DNA of 64,000 nt, taken from assembly GCA_946811695.1 (NCBI GenBank), contig OX328124.1:86022030-86086029 (forward strand), in the 5' to 3' direction. Under the pieces are notes generated by a model. The model was not told the origin of the DNA. It saw only the letters and a program-made list of their open reading frames with translations, and searched no databases. This document shows positions 26,113 through 36,895 of this stretch, one piece after another. Each line of letters starts with the position of its first letter. Positions within the stretch are counted from its first letter, which is position 1. Position numbers and translations under genes: made by a program. Source of the stretch: Gonocerus acuteangulatus (Eukaryota; Arthropoda; Insecta; Hemiptera; Coreidae).

Positions 26113-26130
26113 CCGGCCCGGTACGGACCA
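26113..26130 (-). other. Candidate tRNA primer-binding site
   Basis: On the minus strand, two bases inside the 5' LTR, the sequence reads TGGTCCGTACCGGGCCGG. Starting with TGG (pairing with a tRNA CCA end) two bases from the LTR is the standard layout. Which tRNA it pairs with was not determined. Confidence 0.65.
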
Positions 26131-26132
26131 CA

Positions 26133-26739
26133 TGTATAATTTGCACGCCTCCCTGGCATGGGTGGTGCGCGCAAATCTTGATCGAGCAAGCTCGGCATCG
26201 CCGGATATGAGTCCCGGCGTGGAGTTGATAAAAGTGGACTGTATGAAATGATATGTAACAAAGATTCATATGAGAAAAATAGCTATATTAAATAAAACAT
26301 GTTTCTTCCCTGGGCTTGAAGAGCCAATGGTGTTAATATTGTTAATGATTGATATTAATGTTGCCTGGGGATTATGATGGCCGCATGCTGTGATGTTGCC
26401 TCGACGTTCGCCGGTTCGCTGTCTTCGCTCCTCTCTCCTCCGCACTCGTGCTCCTGGCCGGAGATTCGCCTCTACTCCCTCATGGCGTTGGATTGCATCT
26501 TCTTCGGTAAATGGGTGAGGAGGTTTTGCTGAGGAAGAGCTGTTGAGCGGGGTACTTGCTCTTCAGCTGCCCAGGACGTACTGCTCTCTCAAGGCTCCGT
26601 GCGTGTAGCCTAGCGCTGCGTGCTGCAGTGCGAGCTTGCAGAACTTCCTGCTTCACCCGCTGGTCCGAGAGAGTGCGTGGGATGTAGGAGAGCATCATCT
26701 TCGATAGGCGAGTGATATAGCGAGCTCGTAGATCGAACA
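26133..26739 (-). repeat. 5' LTR of BEL/Pao element
   Basis: 607 bases, TGT...ACA, apparently identical to 20398-21004. Followed on the plus side by the target duplication CCCTC at 26740-26744. Confidence 0.93.
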
Positions 26740-26904
26740 CCCTCTAACCTCTTAAGGGGCCCTCACACTGGCAAACATTTTACTCAACATTTTGAAGGTG
26801 TGAGGAGAAATATTGTGCAAAAAAAGGGGTATTCAATATTTTGTGGCGCGTTAAGACAATGTTTGCGGACCCCTCAATATTTTGTAGCCTGACAGAGTGC
26901 AGTG

Positions 26905-27114
26905 TAAGGGTGGCTTTACACTTGATAGTTATTGCAGGATATTTATATCAGAGAGAAATTGCGACTAATGCAAAACCATGTAAAATGTATGTCTACAATA
27001 AATTCTACATGGTAGAATTTATTGCAGACATACATTTTACATGGTTTTCATTAGTCACAATTTCTCTCCGATATAAATATCCTGCAATAACTATCAAGTG
27101 TAAACCCACCCTAA
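26905..27114. mobile_element. MITE family B, compact near-perfect palindrome
   Basis: Roughly 210 bases that fold back on themselves with arms of about 95-100 bases. The left arm starts at TAAGGGTGGCTTTACACTTG and the right arm is its complement, ending GTAAACCCACCCTAAAG. Arms differ at only a few positions. A transcript would form a long hairpin, a potential source of small RNAs. Same termini as 19529-20190. Confidence 0.8.
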
Positions 27115-27369
27115 AGGGGCTGACAAAATATTACGCATTTGGGTGGGTTTTTGTGCTTGCTAGTGTGCCATTCAGCGTGTATGTTTTTACAATACATTTT
27201 CGAGTATTTTATATCCTTTTTTCATCTTTATTTTATCCAGCCGATTAAAAATATATTCATTCGTTTAAATATTTTGTTTCAAATAATTCATTCTCCTACA
27301 TTTTTACTTCAATTCTTTTTCACTTGCACATATATACATAGACAACAATGACCCAAGTGATTGAACTGC

Positions 27370-27371
<2 letters not shown>

Positions 27372-27434
<63 letters not shown>
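27372..27434. repeat. (TA)n microsatellite
   Basis: Pure TA run within TIR element C. Confidence 0.95.
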
Positions 27435-27435
<1 letters not shown>

Positions 27436-28069
27436 CGGCTGTTGTAAAATTTTGTGCAGTGTGAGGTGTCTATGACTATTCAATTCTTTGTACAAAAATA
27501 AGCTCAATATTTTGAGCATCATTTTTGCCAGTGTGAGGGCCCCTCACTGAGGGCCCCTTTAGGAACCACTGCAGAGCTCAGTGCTGAGTTTTAGGCATAA
27601 TTAGTGTATATTTATCTATATATCTATATTTTTTTCTGTTTGTGCTCCAATTTGGCCAGATGTCTAAGCTCTAACGCATATTTGTTTTTGTTTTTTTAGT
27701 TTTTATTTTGGTTTCTTGTAGCCAGTTTTTTAACAGAAAGCAGACGTCGAAAAACTTAAGATGAGAATGAGTTATATCTACCGACACTCGCTGTTCTTTG
27801 ATATTTCCATCCGCAAAATATTTATATTGGTTTACTCTCTAATGGTAAGATGGATCAATAAATATAATATGAACATTCCAGGAAAAATAATATGACTTTC
27901 GGGAGCTAAATATACATTATTCATTTATATTCTAAACTTTTCAAGACACGGTAGGCATAAGGCTTAATAAAAACACACTGAGATTTAGAAACCCCAACAT
28001 TATTATTGGCAGTAACTTATCAGTTTAATTTTTTCACTCAAATAAAATATTATTTTATTTTAGTTTTTT

Positions 28070-28672
28070 TCACCATTTGGTGACACAACCACGACTTTGT
28101 TCTTAGACCCAAAATCCAAGATTGATACAAAAGTATGCATCTGTTGCTTACCCTGTGTATTATTAAATGTTCTTTCTGTTGATTATTTTGTGTATTGTTA
28201 AATGTTCTGTCTGTTTTGTTGCATTAAATATAATATAATAAATGGCTGTTGTTATTTTTACTTTTTCAAATGTTACTGTATAAAAGTGTATGCATTAGGT
28301 ATTTAAAAATTTCAACAATGTACTGGCTATTATCGGAAAGTAAGTCAGTCAAACTGTAGGGTAATTTAAAATTTGTCCTTAGTCTACACTCTGTCAGTAA
28401 GTGTTTTATTGTTAAGTGAGTATTGCAGTATGTACATATCGGTCTGCCTTGTCTTGTCATAATGTCGGATGTGTCAGTAGTGTATGGCCAATCCTTAGAC
28501 GGCATAAAACCACTTCTTCCCGTCTATTTGGCCTTTTACTGGATGACCATTCCTGTAAAGTGTGCTTGATTTCTCGAAGCTTGTTGTCAGCCGTATTGTA
28601 CCAGGATTCTTGCCATTTATCTGTTATGTTTCTCAAATAAAATAAACATTTGTGTGTTGCATTCAATATACG
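28070..28672 (-). pseudogene. 5'-truncated LINE, C-terminal part of ORF2 and 3' end
   Basis: The minus strand encodes RREEVVLCRLRIGHTLLTH (near 28470-28530). After a one-base frameshift near 28465 it continues RQGRPICTYCNTHLTIKH and LLTECR, ending at 28266. This is the RNase-H-terminal plus C..C...H....C signature of Jockey-clade LINEs. About 200 bases of 3' untranslated sequence follow, ending in an A-rich stretch near 28070. The frameshift and the absence of upstream reverse transcriptase show a dead, 5'-truncated insertion. It is a different family from the LINE at 13.2-17.4 kb. Confidence 0.8.
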
Positions 28673-29770
28673 TACGAAGATCTGTTTATAATAATGTTCA
28701 ATTAAATAATGCTTTTCATATAAAGCTTAACTAGATCCATAATGGAAGCAATTTGCCCGAGAACACTGCTCGGCTTATCAAGGTTGTAAAATTATAACTA
28801 GTTTCCAATTACCCGCTGTTATTGCATCATTAACGGATGGTTATAGTTGCTATGCATTACACACCATGGAAATCCACTCAAAACACATTCATATCTCCTC
28901 CATTATCTCATTATGCAAACCTAAATTAACTTAACCTATTCTATTATACATCAGACAATTAACCGTTAGATTAAACTTCAGAATTTGATACTGTATTGTT
29001 TATTTTTATTATGCACTGTAACAATTCACCTTAAATGAATTGGCTGTATCCCGCGTTATTATATGCTGCATTTGTACAGCTCTGGCCCTGACGAGTGTGA
29101 ATCAAGAGGCTTATAGGTGTCGGATATTATTAGGGAAGAAAAAAAAATGTGGTTGCTTTGGTGAGCTCGGATAGAGCAAAGGACAAAATATGATGATATA
29201 ATAATAATTAGCCTTACCTTCAGGGCATCCACCTTCAACTGTACGACATAGAAAGGCGAGAAGAAAGGAAACAGGACTGAGGAATTGATTTGAGGGAATT
29301 ATGGAAGTATCTCCGGATAGGTATGCGTCGAGAAAGGTCCAATATAACAAACTTGGGCCGGCTATAGAAATAATAATGCCAAGAACAAATTATTAATTAG
29401 AATGAATGGCGGACCAGGCTAGCACGAGGGACAGTGGTACCTAAATCACATACTCGCGATTCGTATAATATGTGTCGCGAAATATAAAAATATTTGAATG
29501 CCTCTCACAATTGATTGTAATTCTAACAATAATTAAACTTAATAATAATAAATTTTAATAATAATGAAACCTTACAATAATTAATCCTTATTATCATTAA
29601 ATGCCATAAAAAATAACGCACAAGGACTGTTAGTAATAATGTTCTTGGTTGTCGATAAGGGCCGAAGACATTGGTAAGTAAATTAGGCAAAAATATAGTA
29701 ATATATACAAAATGAGTATTTAACTTCAAGGTTTTGATCTTCTGCTACGCATAAATAAAGTCACCATCTC
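28673..29770. other. Non-coding AT-rich stretch
   Basis: Nothing recognised. Confidence 0.35.
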
Positions 29771-29773
29771 ATA

Positions 29774-29834
<61 letters not shown>
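29771..29834. repeat. (TA)n microsatellite
   Basis: TA run with one TG near the start. Confidence 0.95.
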
Positions 29835-29836
<2 letters not shown>

Positions 29837-30943
29837 CCTGAAGAAGATTTGAAGATATTTTACAAAACGTCATGCTTAAGTATAACTTATTGGAATCCTC
29901 GAATAAAAAGCTTCATTTCGAAGAAGTAAAAATAAGAGACTATCTTTTAACTCGAAATGTTCTCGAAGATCAAGTCTTGTTTGGCACCAACAAAGTAAGA
30001 CTTATCAAATTCAAGTTTCAAACAGATCTATGTTCTTAGCCGTCGATCCTCCAATGCTATTAACAGAGATCTGTGATTCTGAACAACTGCTACTCTCACA
30101 TATTTGTTTAACGCAGAACCAGCATCTAAATCAACTGGTAGACCCCCAAAATGGCCAGCCTTATTCAAGTTATACCTGCTTTAAGGCCGTTTGCCCACAA
30201 CCCTTTCTTTTTTAATTGCAATTGGGCAAAACGAACTCCGAACTGGATGGTTTTTGAGTCCCTAGCCCTGTAGCACCCTCTTAGAAGCAAGCCTTTCAGT
30301 GGTCAGCAGCAAATGGGTTAAAAGTAGGTATATTACTCATTGCCACATAGCACATATGCCCGTCAATATTTCCCGACCATTCAGAGTTGAGTTTTGTTTG
30401 CCATCATAAAAACTCCAAGTAGCATATTTCTGTTAAAAGTAGTTAATGTACTCTTTTCTACTTGGCAGAGATACTCTCTGGTCAGCCGCCTGTAGAATAA
30501 TATTGCTCGATAGATGTTGATCCTCCGAAAGGAGCGGAAGGGCCTCCTATCTGAGGATCAGGAGCATGATGGATGCCTCGCCTGCCTAAACCCCGATTAA
30601 CCATCGTTTAATGGAATAGCCTAATGAACAGATGGCAGAGATTAGCACGGCCTTAGATTATCTACTACCGACTTGGCATATTTAATTTTCTATCGCCACT
30701 TCAACGCCATCCTTTCCCACTTCCTCTTCAGGAAAAGCCTACAACTGCTTAAGGAATTGATCAATTCAGTCAGGCAACCTTAACTAATTCGATTATCTAG
30801 ACACGCACCACTCAAATATACTCAATTCCTGAGTCCAATTATTTTCTATCAAATTATAATTTATAGCTCTCACTCAGCGCAATACTAGATCTTGAGATGC
30901 CTGAAAACCTAAACCAATTTTAGATAATATTATTAGGCATAAG

Positions 30944-30984
<41 letters not shown>

Positions 30985-31354
30985 TTTATATTTTCATTAC
31001 CTAAAATTCTTAGTTGGCTGACAAGTTGCAACTAAAAATAGTTATGTAAAGAGGGTTGTAATTTAAGTGCAGAGCCTTGTCAATGTCTAAGCAATAAAGG
31101 TCGTTCTTTAGTTTTTCAATAATAATTATTGAAAAATTATAATTATTATAATTTTTCTTAGCCAATAATTTTTTTTTTGTTCTAAAAAATCGAAGAACTT
31201 TTCTTTAACATAATCTAACACTGTTAGACTAACAAGGCATTTGTGTGGTAATCGGTTTTCAGACATTGAAAGCACCAATAAAGTGAAATTAAACAATAGC
31301 AAAATGATTCTCGCAGACTTACACGGTCCATATTTCTTATGGTTTTAATCCCTG
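29835..31354. other. Non-coding stretch with a small microsatellite
   Basis: Includes a TA run (30945-30980), an AT-rich imperfect palindrome near 31113-31155 and a short inverted pair GATCCTC / GAGGATC near 30520-30562. No exon recognised. Confidence 0.4.
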
Positions 31355-31480
31355 CGAGAGGGAACCCCGCATGGCCCTAGATACCCCTACAGCGGAGCCC
31401 TTTTCCTTCTCCAGGTTCCAAAGGATAACATTCAAGTAACTGAGCCTCCACCGCCCATCTCTTCTCATTCTTCCTTTTTT
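31355..31480 (-). repeat. Interspersed repeat R, copy 1
   Basis: The reverse complement matches 44434-44550. Shared blocks are ATGAGAAGAGA, a block reading GGTGGAGGCTCAGTTA (GATGGAGACTGAGCTA in the other copy), TCCTTTGGAACC, GGGCTCCGCT and a GTATCTAGG-like block. In one frame both copies translate to a similar string beginning MRRD and containing WRLSY, suggesting a decayed coding element or a strongly conserved non-coding repeat. The family is not identified. Confidence 0.6.
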
Positions 31481-32083
31481 TAAATAATATCAAGTCAAAT
31501 ATTTCGGCATTGGTATAATATCACCTCGTAAAACACAAATAGAAGGACTGAAAATATGCAAAAAGGCCGATTAGCACAGAGAAACCCCTCAGAACTTGGC
31601 TGAAACTGCAGTTTTAATGAGCTCTACCTAATACAGTAATGATAACAATATTGAGACCTACCGCTAGATATCGTAAAAAGCTGTTCCAGCGGTGGCTTTC
31701 ATTCCTAAATCTAAAAAATGGCGTTATCACGAAACTGGCTATCAGTCCACGGGACATAGTACAGTAACTATAAAATAAAGCAGAATAAGAAGCAGAGCAA
31801 CTATAATATTGGCCCGGGCAGTATTTAGATGTTGAGGAGCGCCTATTACGACGCTCAATAATTAATGGTAGCCTGGAAGGTAAGGTCGAATTACTGCAAG
31901 AAATGGAGCAAATAATTCCTTATTTTTTCCTGTTATTGAGTCCGGTAATGGAATTTAATGTTTATTTAGACAACAATCCGCTGAATGGAGTTTTATCCCC
32001 CTTACAATTTCCTGTTAATGAATATTTTCAATTAGCTGAGGTATTTTAATTTAACGGTCAGAAATTTATATTAAATAGTTTTT
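31481..32083. other. Non-coding stretch
   Basis: No exon or repeat family recognised. Confidence 0.3.
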
Positions 32084-32250
32084 GGGCGTTTCGATGTCTC
32101 GGCTAGTAGCGCCAAGCTTCCGAAATATCCATGGTACAGCAGGGAATCTGCCAAACGGGTCCTGAAATAAAAAAATCAACCTCCTGCAGGTGGGACACGC
32201 ATCTCCCACGTGAAAATGCAAGGCGTTAGCCACACGACCATGGGTAGACC
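32084..32250 (-). repeat. SINE family 1, diverged copy
   Basis: On the minus strand it starts with an A-box-like CATGGTCGTGTGGCTAACG and passes a body with TGCTGTACCATGGATA. It ends with a mutated shared tail, GGCGCTACTAGCC...GAAACGCC. The B box is largely lost and no target duplication was read. Older than the copy at 51230-51453. Confidence 0.65.
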
Positions 32251-32482
32251 CAGAAAATACAAATTATATAGAATATGGTCCATTTCATCAATACTCTCTA
32301 CACAAAATAAACTCGATATGTACCTATGAAATTATAAACAAATATCCTTGGAGTTACGGATGAGAATAATAGGCATCTGGGAAACATTTAAAAATAAATC
32401 GATTCAAGCATCCTAAGCCACCACAAGAATAGTCCATGAGCTTTTTTATGATTTCAATAAAATCGAAATATCTAACGTTTCA
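32251..32482. other. Non-coding stretch
   Basis: Nothing recognised. Confidence 0.3.
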
Positions 32483-32486
32483 TTAA

Positions 32487-32626
32487 CATATTAGTGCCGG
32501 AGTTTCTTTTTTTTCAAAATTTCTTAATATAAATAAATCAATTTTACAAACATAGTATATAATATAATTTTTCTATCATCGCTTAGATATTTGCGTTACC
32601 ATATGGTAACGTACGGAGCTAATGGG
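32487..32626. mobile_element. Possible piggyBac-like MITE (140 bp)
   Basis: Flanked by TTAA at 32483-32486 and 32627-32630. The imperfect terminal inverted repeats read C.(A/C)ATTAG..CCG.A from both ends. A perfect 18-base palindrome, CGTTACCATATGGTAACG (32594-32611), lies just inside the right end. TTAA duplication is the signature of piggyBac-type transposition. TTAA is common in AT-rich DNA, so confidence is moderate. Confidence 0.5.
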
Positions 32627-32630
32627 TTAA

Positions 32631-34994
32631 CATTATAACTAAATCTCAGATGCCAATCCCTGTCAGAAAGGAACCGTTCTAAATACCCTCCCAGGAAGAG
32701 ACTTTGGACCTGGTACCAAATTTCTTGAAGAAAGAGGCAGGAGTTACTCCCAAAAAGTCTAAAACATTATCTTACGTATATTAGCAACGTTTCGAACGTG
32801 TTCAGGTACAACATCAGGCATCTATATAAACTAAAGGTAAAATTAAGAGTAAGGAGGAAACTTATCCGCTGCCAGTAACAATACAATATAATACATTAAA
32901 ATATAAAGTGTAAGTGTATTGTATCATTATACATATACTTCATTTAATGAGTTATTTTACAATTTATTAGCTCAATAGAAGCTAAAAATTAATAAAGACA
33001 AAAACAATTAACTTCAGTTTCAATGCTGAGTGGCTTTTTCCAATCATTTTTCATTAGCTTTCTTGAAATAATCCATAAGTTAGAAAAATTAATTAGTGTG
33101 CTATATTTTCTACACATTTTAAATAAAGGTTGATAAAAAAAAGGCAGCTACGAGGATATTTCCTCCGTTGTGTTAGACAGGTCCGCAAATAAATATTTTT
33201 AGCATAATTTCTAGTTTCAGCTTTTAGGGTGTTTCCTTCCTTCCTATAAGGATAAGTCCCTCTAACGCAATAACTAATTTCTTACAAGAAATGTAGAAGT
33301 CAATAATCAATTGGTCACGAGAAGTAAAGTCATGATTATGTTATCGCAGATGGAAACTTGACCTGATAGCACTTCAGCTTATGTTAGGGAACATGAATTT
33401 GGTGGTACCCATAATGCATTAAAGTATATTTCCTACAATTAAAAGATAACTACACAATTATTCCATAGAACATTTTCAAATTTTTCTTGATTTCATTGAT
33501 ATAGTGTTTACTCTTGCACTGTAATACTAACAATATATTATATGTTATACAATAATATTGATAAATAGATGTTGACGAGTCTTCTTCAGTTTTCATATAG
33601 GGAATTAATAAATACTCCATATTCTAAAAATATTACGATTTATTTTTTACTAATTAATTTTACTAAAACTTACACCTGAATGTTTTTGTGCAGGAATTTT
33701 ATTAGGCTTTTGATTTCTCACTTTTTAACTTACCGCGACTTCGCTAGTGTTCTTACCGGCTTACAGATATTTAAAATAATTATAGGAAAATATCAAAAAT
33801 GGTTTGTCTTTTTCATAGCAATAGTGTTTTTAATACTTCTTATTTCCTAAGCGAGACCAAAATTTATTTAACCTGGATTGAATAACATTTAAAGATACCG
33901 TCTATAAAGCGGTTTCATTTCACGTCCAAATATCTATGGAAAACGTACCTGTATTAACGTACGTTAATACAACCCCGGCACCGTGACTTTCTCACGCGCA
34001 TTTATTTCGGACTCCATATGTTTGTACTCCACTTACGTACAGGGAAAAAGAAAGCACCCTAACATTTATAAGTAGTTTGAAATATTGAATTAATCTCACT
34101 GAAGATATACGTAGATGAAATAAAATATTCGGTATTCATGGGTACGAAGAATTAAAATATTACTTCTCTAGGTAGTACATACCTACAAAACCACGACAAG
34201 CTACAATTGAATTTCTCTTATTTTAAACCACCTGATTATTAGTAGCGTGTACAGACTTATGTGCAATTAACCAAAGAACGCAATAATTGAAATGAGCGTT
34301 ATACGCTTTTCAGCTGGGTTCTGCGTATAGTATATGATTAGGGTGCGAAGAATATCAAATATTCCGCTAGAGGAAAAGGTATAAATGGAAGATGTGATAT
34401 AGAGCCTACATGTGAGTGGGCCACGTAGCGGGGGTAAACTCAAGGCCACAATAACCCAATATCAGTTAACAGGAAGACTTGTTATCCCAACCAGCGTGGT
34501 TACCCGTTTTTTACGAGGGCTTATTGATTCTCGAAAGAAAAAAATAATTTACATTAAACATAAATAAAAAGGAATATCATAAAAATCAGAAAGAATTTAT
34601 ATCTCCTTTATGTTACATATCCTTTTATCCTACAGCAATATATTTTCCCCAATCCCCCAAAATGCTCATGTCGACATGACTTATGAAACCGTTTCAATTT
34701 TCAACCATTGATTCATATCAAGTATATATTTTCCTGAGGCTCAATTTGAAATTTATAATAATTCGGTTTTTTGCCATTAGCACGGATAGTTCCGGGTCTA
34801 TCAAAAGTATATTGTATAACGCCCTTATTGTATAACAACCGTCCAACAGCTTTATTTAACTTTTCTCTCTCACCGTTTTTTGACCGTAAAGATTACTACG
34901 CTAAGCTTTTGTTTGTTTTGCGATGTGTTGAATGAATTTCAAGTATTAATCAGGGCTACAAAAACAAAAAGAAACAGAATGAATAAAACAATAA
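32631..34994. other. Non-coding AT-rich stretch
   Basis: Contains a perfect 20-base palindrome (33951-33970). No exon, RNA gene or repeat family recognised otherwise. Confidence 0.35.
33951..33970. repeat. Perfect 20-bp palindrome
   Basis: GTATTAACGT followed by ACGTTAATAC is exactly self-complementary with no spacer. Function unknown. Confidence 0.9.
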
Positions 34995-35106
34995 ACGGAC
35001 TTATAAATCTATAAAAATATATAAATTTTCCCCCGACAAGGACAAGTTTCCTGGTTAACGAACTTGCCCAATCGTTTGACACGAGAATGCTGTGTACGAT
35101 TTGCGT

Positions 35107-35162
<56 letters not shown>

Positions 35163-35190
35163 TTAACGTTAACCAACACATTAACATTTG
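34995..35190 (+). mobile_element. Helentron-like fragment with a 47-base poly(A) run
   Basis: CTGGTTAACGAACTTGCCCAATCGTTTG and the following GAATGCTGTGTA match the 3' segment of the elements at 11952-13031 and 47411-48793. The homologous A-rich part has expanded to A47 at 35112-35158, and CTGTTAACG follows as in the full copies. No terminal hairpin remains. Confidence 0.6.
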
Positions 35191-35231
35191 ATTGAGTGCA
35201 ACATTACCAGCTATATTCTTGTTCGTATTAA

Positions 35232-35439
35232 CCCTTGGTTACTAACCTCGGGTCAGTTGATGATTGATAGGCTTCATTAAAGTCTATATATTATATTTAT
35301 ATGATAAATTTGATTATCCTAAGACTTTTGGAATGTGTTTTTCATTGTATTCATATACGTATTCCTTATTTGTTTAGTTACGGGTCAATATGACCCGAGG
35401 TTAGTGCCAGTGGTATTAAGTAAGGTTAGTAACTAAGGG
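35232..35439. mobile_element. piggyBac-like MITE (208 bp) with TTAA duplication
   Basis: TTAA at 35228-35231 and 35440-35443 bracket inverted termini. The left begins CCCTTGGTTACTAACCTCGG and the right, read inward, CCCTTAGTTACTAACC. A further GACCCGAGGTTAGT block at 35392-35405 is the complement of the left-end ACTAACCTCGGGTC, so the right side has a subterminal second copy. Termini starting CCC next to TTAA are typical of piggyBac elements. Non-coding, so mobilised in trans. Confidence 0.75.
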
Positions 35440-35443
35440 TTAA

Positions 35444-36035
35444 GGGGGAGAGGGAGTGTGGGAGAGAGGGAAAGAGAGTGAAGGGGGAGGGAGAAAGGGA
35501 GAAAGCAAGAGAATGAGGGGGGAGAAAGGGATAGAAAGTGAGGGGGGAGGGAGGAAGGGAGAGATCAAGAGAAGGAAAGGGGAGAGAGAGTGATAGAGAG
35601 AAGGGGAGAGCAAGAGAAGGAGGGAGGTAGAGAGGAGGAGAGCAAGAGAAGGAGGGAGGGAGAGAGGGATAGAGACTGAGGGGGTAGGGAGAAAGGGAGA
35701 GAGCATGAGAAGGAGCGGGGAGAGAGGGATAGAGAGAGGGGGATACCAAGAGAAGGAGGGAGGGACAGAGAGGGAGAAAGGGAAAGATAGAAGGAGGAAG
35801 GGAGAGAGGATAATAGAGTGAGGGGGGAGGGAGAAAGCAAGAGAAGGAGGGGGGAGAGAGGGATAGAGAGAGGGGGAGTGAGAGGGAGAGAGCAAGAGAA
35901 GGAGGGAGGGAGAGAGGTAAAGACAGTGCTAGGGAGTGGGCGGTTGAGATCGACAAAGAGTGAGAGAGAGGGGGGGGAGAGGGTGACAGCGAGTGAGAGG
36001 AGGGTAGGTAGAAAGAGTGAGAGAGAGTGAGTAAA
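35444..36035 (+). repeat. Long polypurine block (GGGAGAGA-type)
   Basis: Almost 600 bases with very few pyrimidines on the plus strand, made of variable GGGAGAGAGGGATAGAG-like and AGAAGGAGGG units. It starts directly at the right TTAA of the piggyBac-like MITE. A shorter purine-rich patch follows at 36060-36155. Long open frames reading S, P and L on the minus strand reflect the simple sequence and are not genes. Such mirror-rich tracts can form triplex (H-DNA) structures. Confidence 0.9.
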
Positions 36036-36609
36036 ATGTTGTATTGAGAAATGGTTCTAAGACAGAAACTGTAAAGAAGTAAGGAAAGAGGAGGAAGCCT
36101 ACAAGAAGGAGAGAGAAAGGAAGAGAAGAAGTAGAAGAAGAAGTGGAAAGCGGAACGTTTCCCTACTGTCAATATAAAAGATAACGGCTGTCAATCCAGA
36201 CAGTAGGGCCTTGAGTCAGTTATTGAATGTCTTTGCTCGGTGTAGGCCTTATCAAAGGCAATATTGGAATATAACATCTTACATCAATCCACTCCATTGC
36301 CTCAATCAAGAAATTATGAGAATTATTGTACCAAAGGCTTCCTTAGGTCTTGTGCAAGTACCATTCATTCGATTAGGTTTCTAACTCGTGTTTACATTTT
36401 TATCAAATAGAAAACCAATACCTTTACACAGTAATAGCTGCCATCATTTAATAATTAGTTCATCTTTTCTGGGATTATAACAGTTGTAATTATTTAATTT
36501 ATTTATGGACTTTTATTACTATGGATTGTGTCTAGTAGTTTACTGGTAAACATAACGTACAGAGCAGTGATAAACACGTTTAAATGAAAGAGCCTAAGAA
36601 TGTTTTGAA
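36036..36609. other. Non-coding stretch
   Basis: Purine-rich at the left end; nothing else recognised. Confidence 0.35.
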
Positions 36610-36895
36610 TCAGGTCTGAAGTTGAGATCATCACCAGTCTGCAGATGGTGCAAAGACAAGGATGAGACACCTAAGCATGTCACATTTGAATGTGTAGCAT
36701 TAGAAAAGAGGCGTTCCTTGCATTTTGGTAACCTTGATAAGGATGAAATGAGGAGTGTGGCAGTATCTGAGATTCATCAGGAGTTTGAAGTAAGCCTGAC
36801 CAGCCGTACAGGACTCGCATAATAGGAAAACGGCAAAGATGGAGGGTAATGAATCAGATTTTAAGCTAATCTAATCTCATCTGATGTTTTTATAA
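36610..36895 (+). pseudogene. 5'-truncated LINE, zinc-knuckle C-terminus and tail
   Basis: About 66 codons with SPVCRWCKDKDETPKHVTF followed by EC and ALEKRR, the C..C......H....C finger that ends ORF2 of R1/Jockey-like LINEs. The frame stops at 36822. About 70 bases later come TAATC-type repeats, a typical LINE 3' end. Everything 5' of the finger is absent, as expected from abortive reverse transcription. Confidence 0.7.

Larger units (their letters stand above)
20398..26739 (-). mobile_element. BEL/Pao LTR retrotransposon with perfect ends, internally deleted
   Basis: Two 607-base direct repeats (20398-21004 and 26133-26739) start TGT and end ACA. They are flanked by the 5-bp target duplication CCCTC (20393-20397 and 26740-26744). 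The coding strand is minus, so the 5' LTR is at 26133-26739. Order on that strand: LTR, primer-binding-site candidate, ~1.46 kb leader, gag-pol frame (24652 to 21281), ~275 bases, LTR. The LTRs appear identical by eye, indicating a recent insertion. RNase H and the integrase core are missing, so this is a non-autonomous copy that presumably moved with proteins from an intact relative. Confidence 0.93.
26752..27563. mobile_element. TIR element C (~810 bp), host of a nested foldback
   Basis: The left end TTAAGGGGCCCTCACACTGG (26753-26772) is matched in inverse at the right by CCAGTGTGAGGGCCCC (27527-27542). The right end is extended by a near-duplicate 14-base block before the outermost GGGCCCCTTTA. 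The interior shares AATATTTTG-type blocks in both halves, contains the family B palindrome (26905-27114) and a TA microsatellite, and lacks coding capacity. The superfamily is undetermined, as no clear target duplication was read. Confidence 0.65.

Noticed and set aside
35426..36172. 248-, 151- and 91-codon frames rich in S, P and L on the minus strand
   Set aside because: Produced by the polypurine block; three overlapping frames of the same composition point to simple sequence, not a gene.
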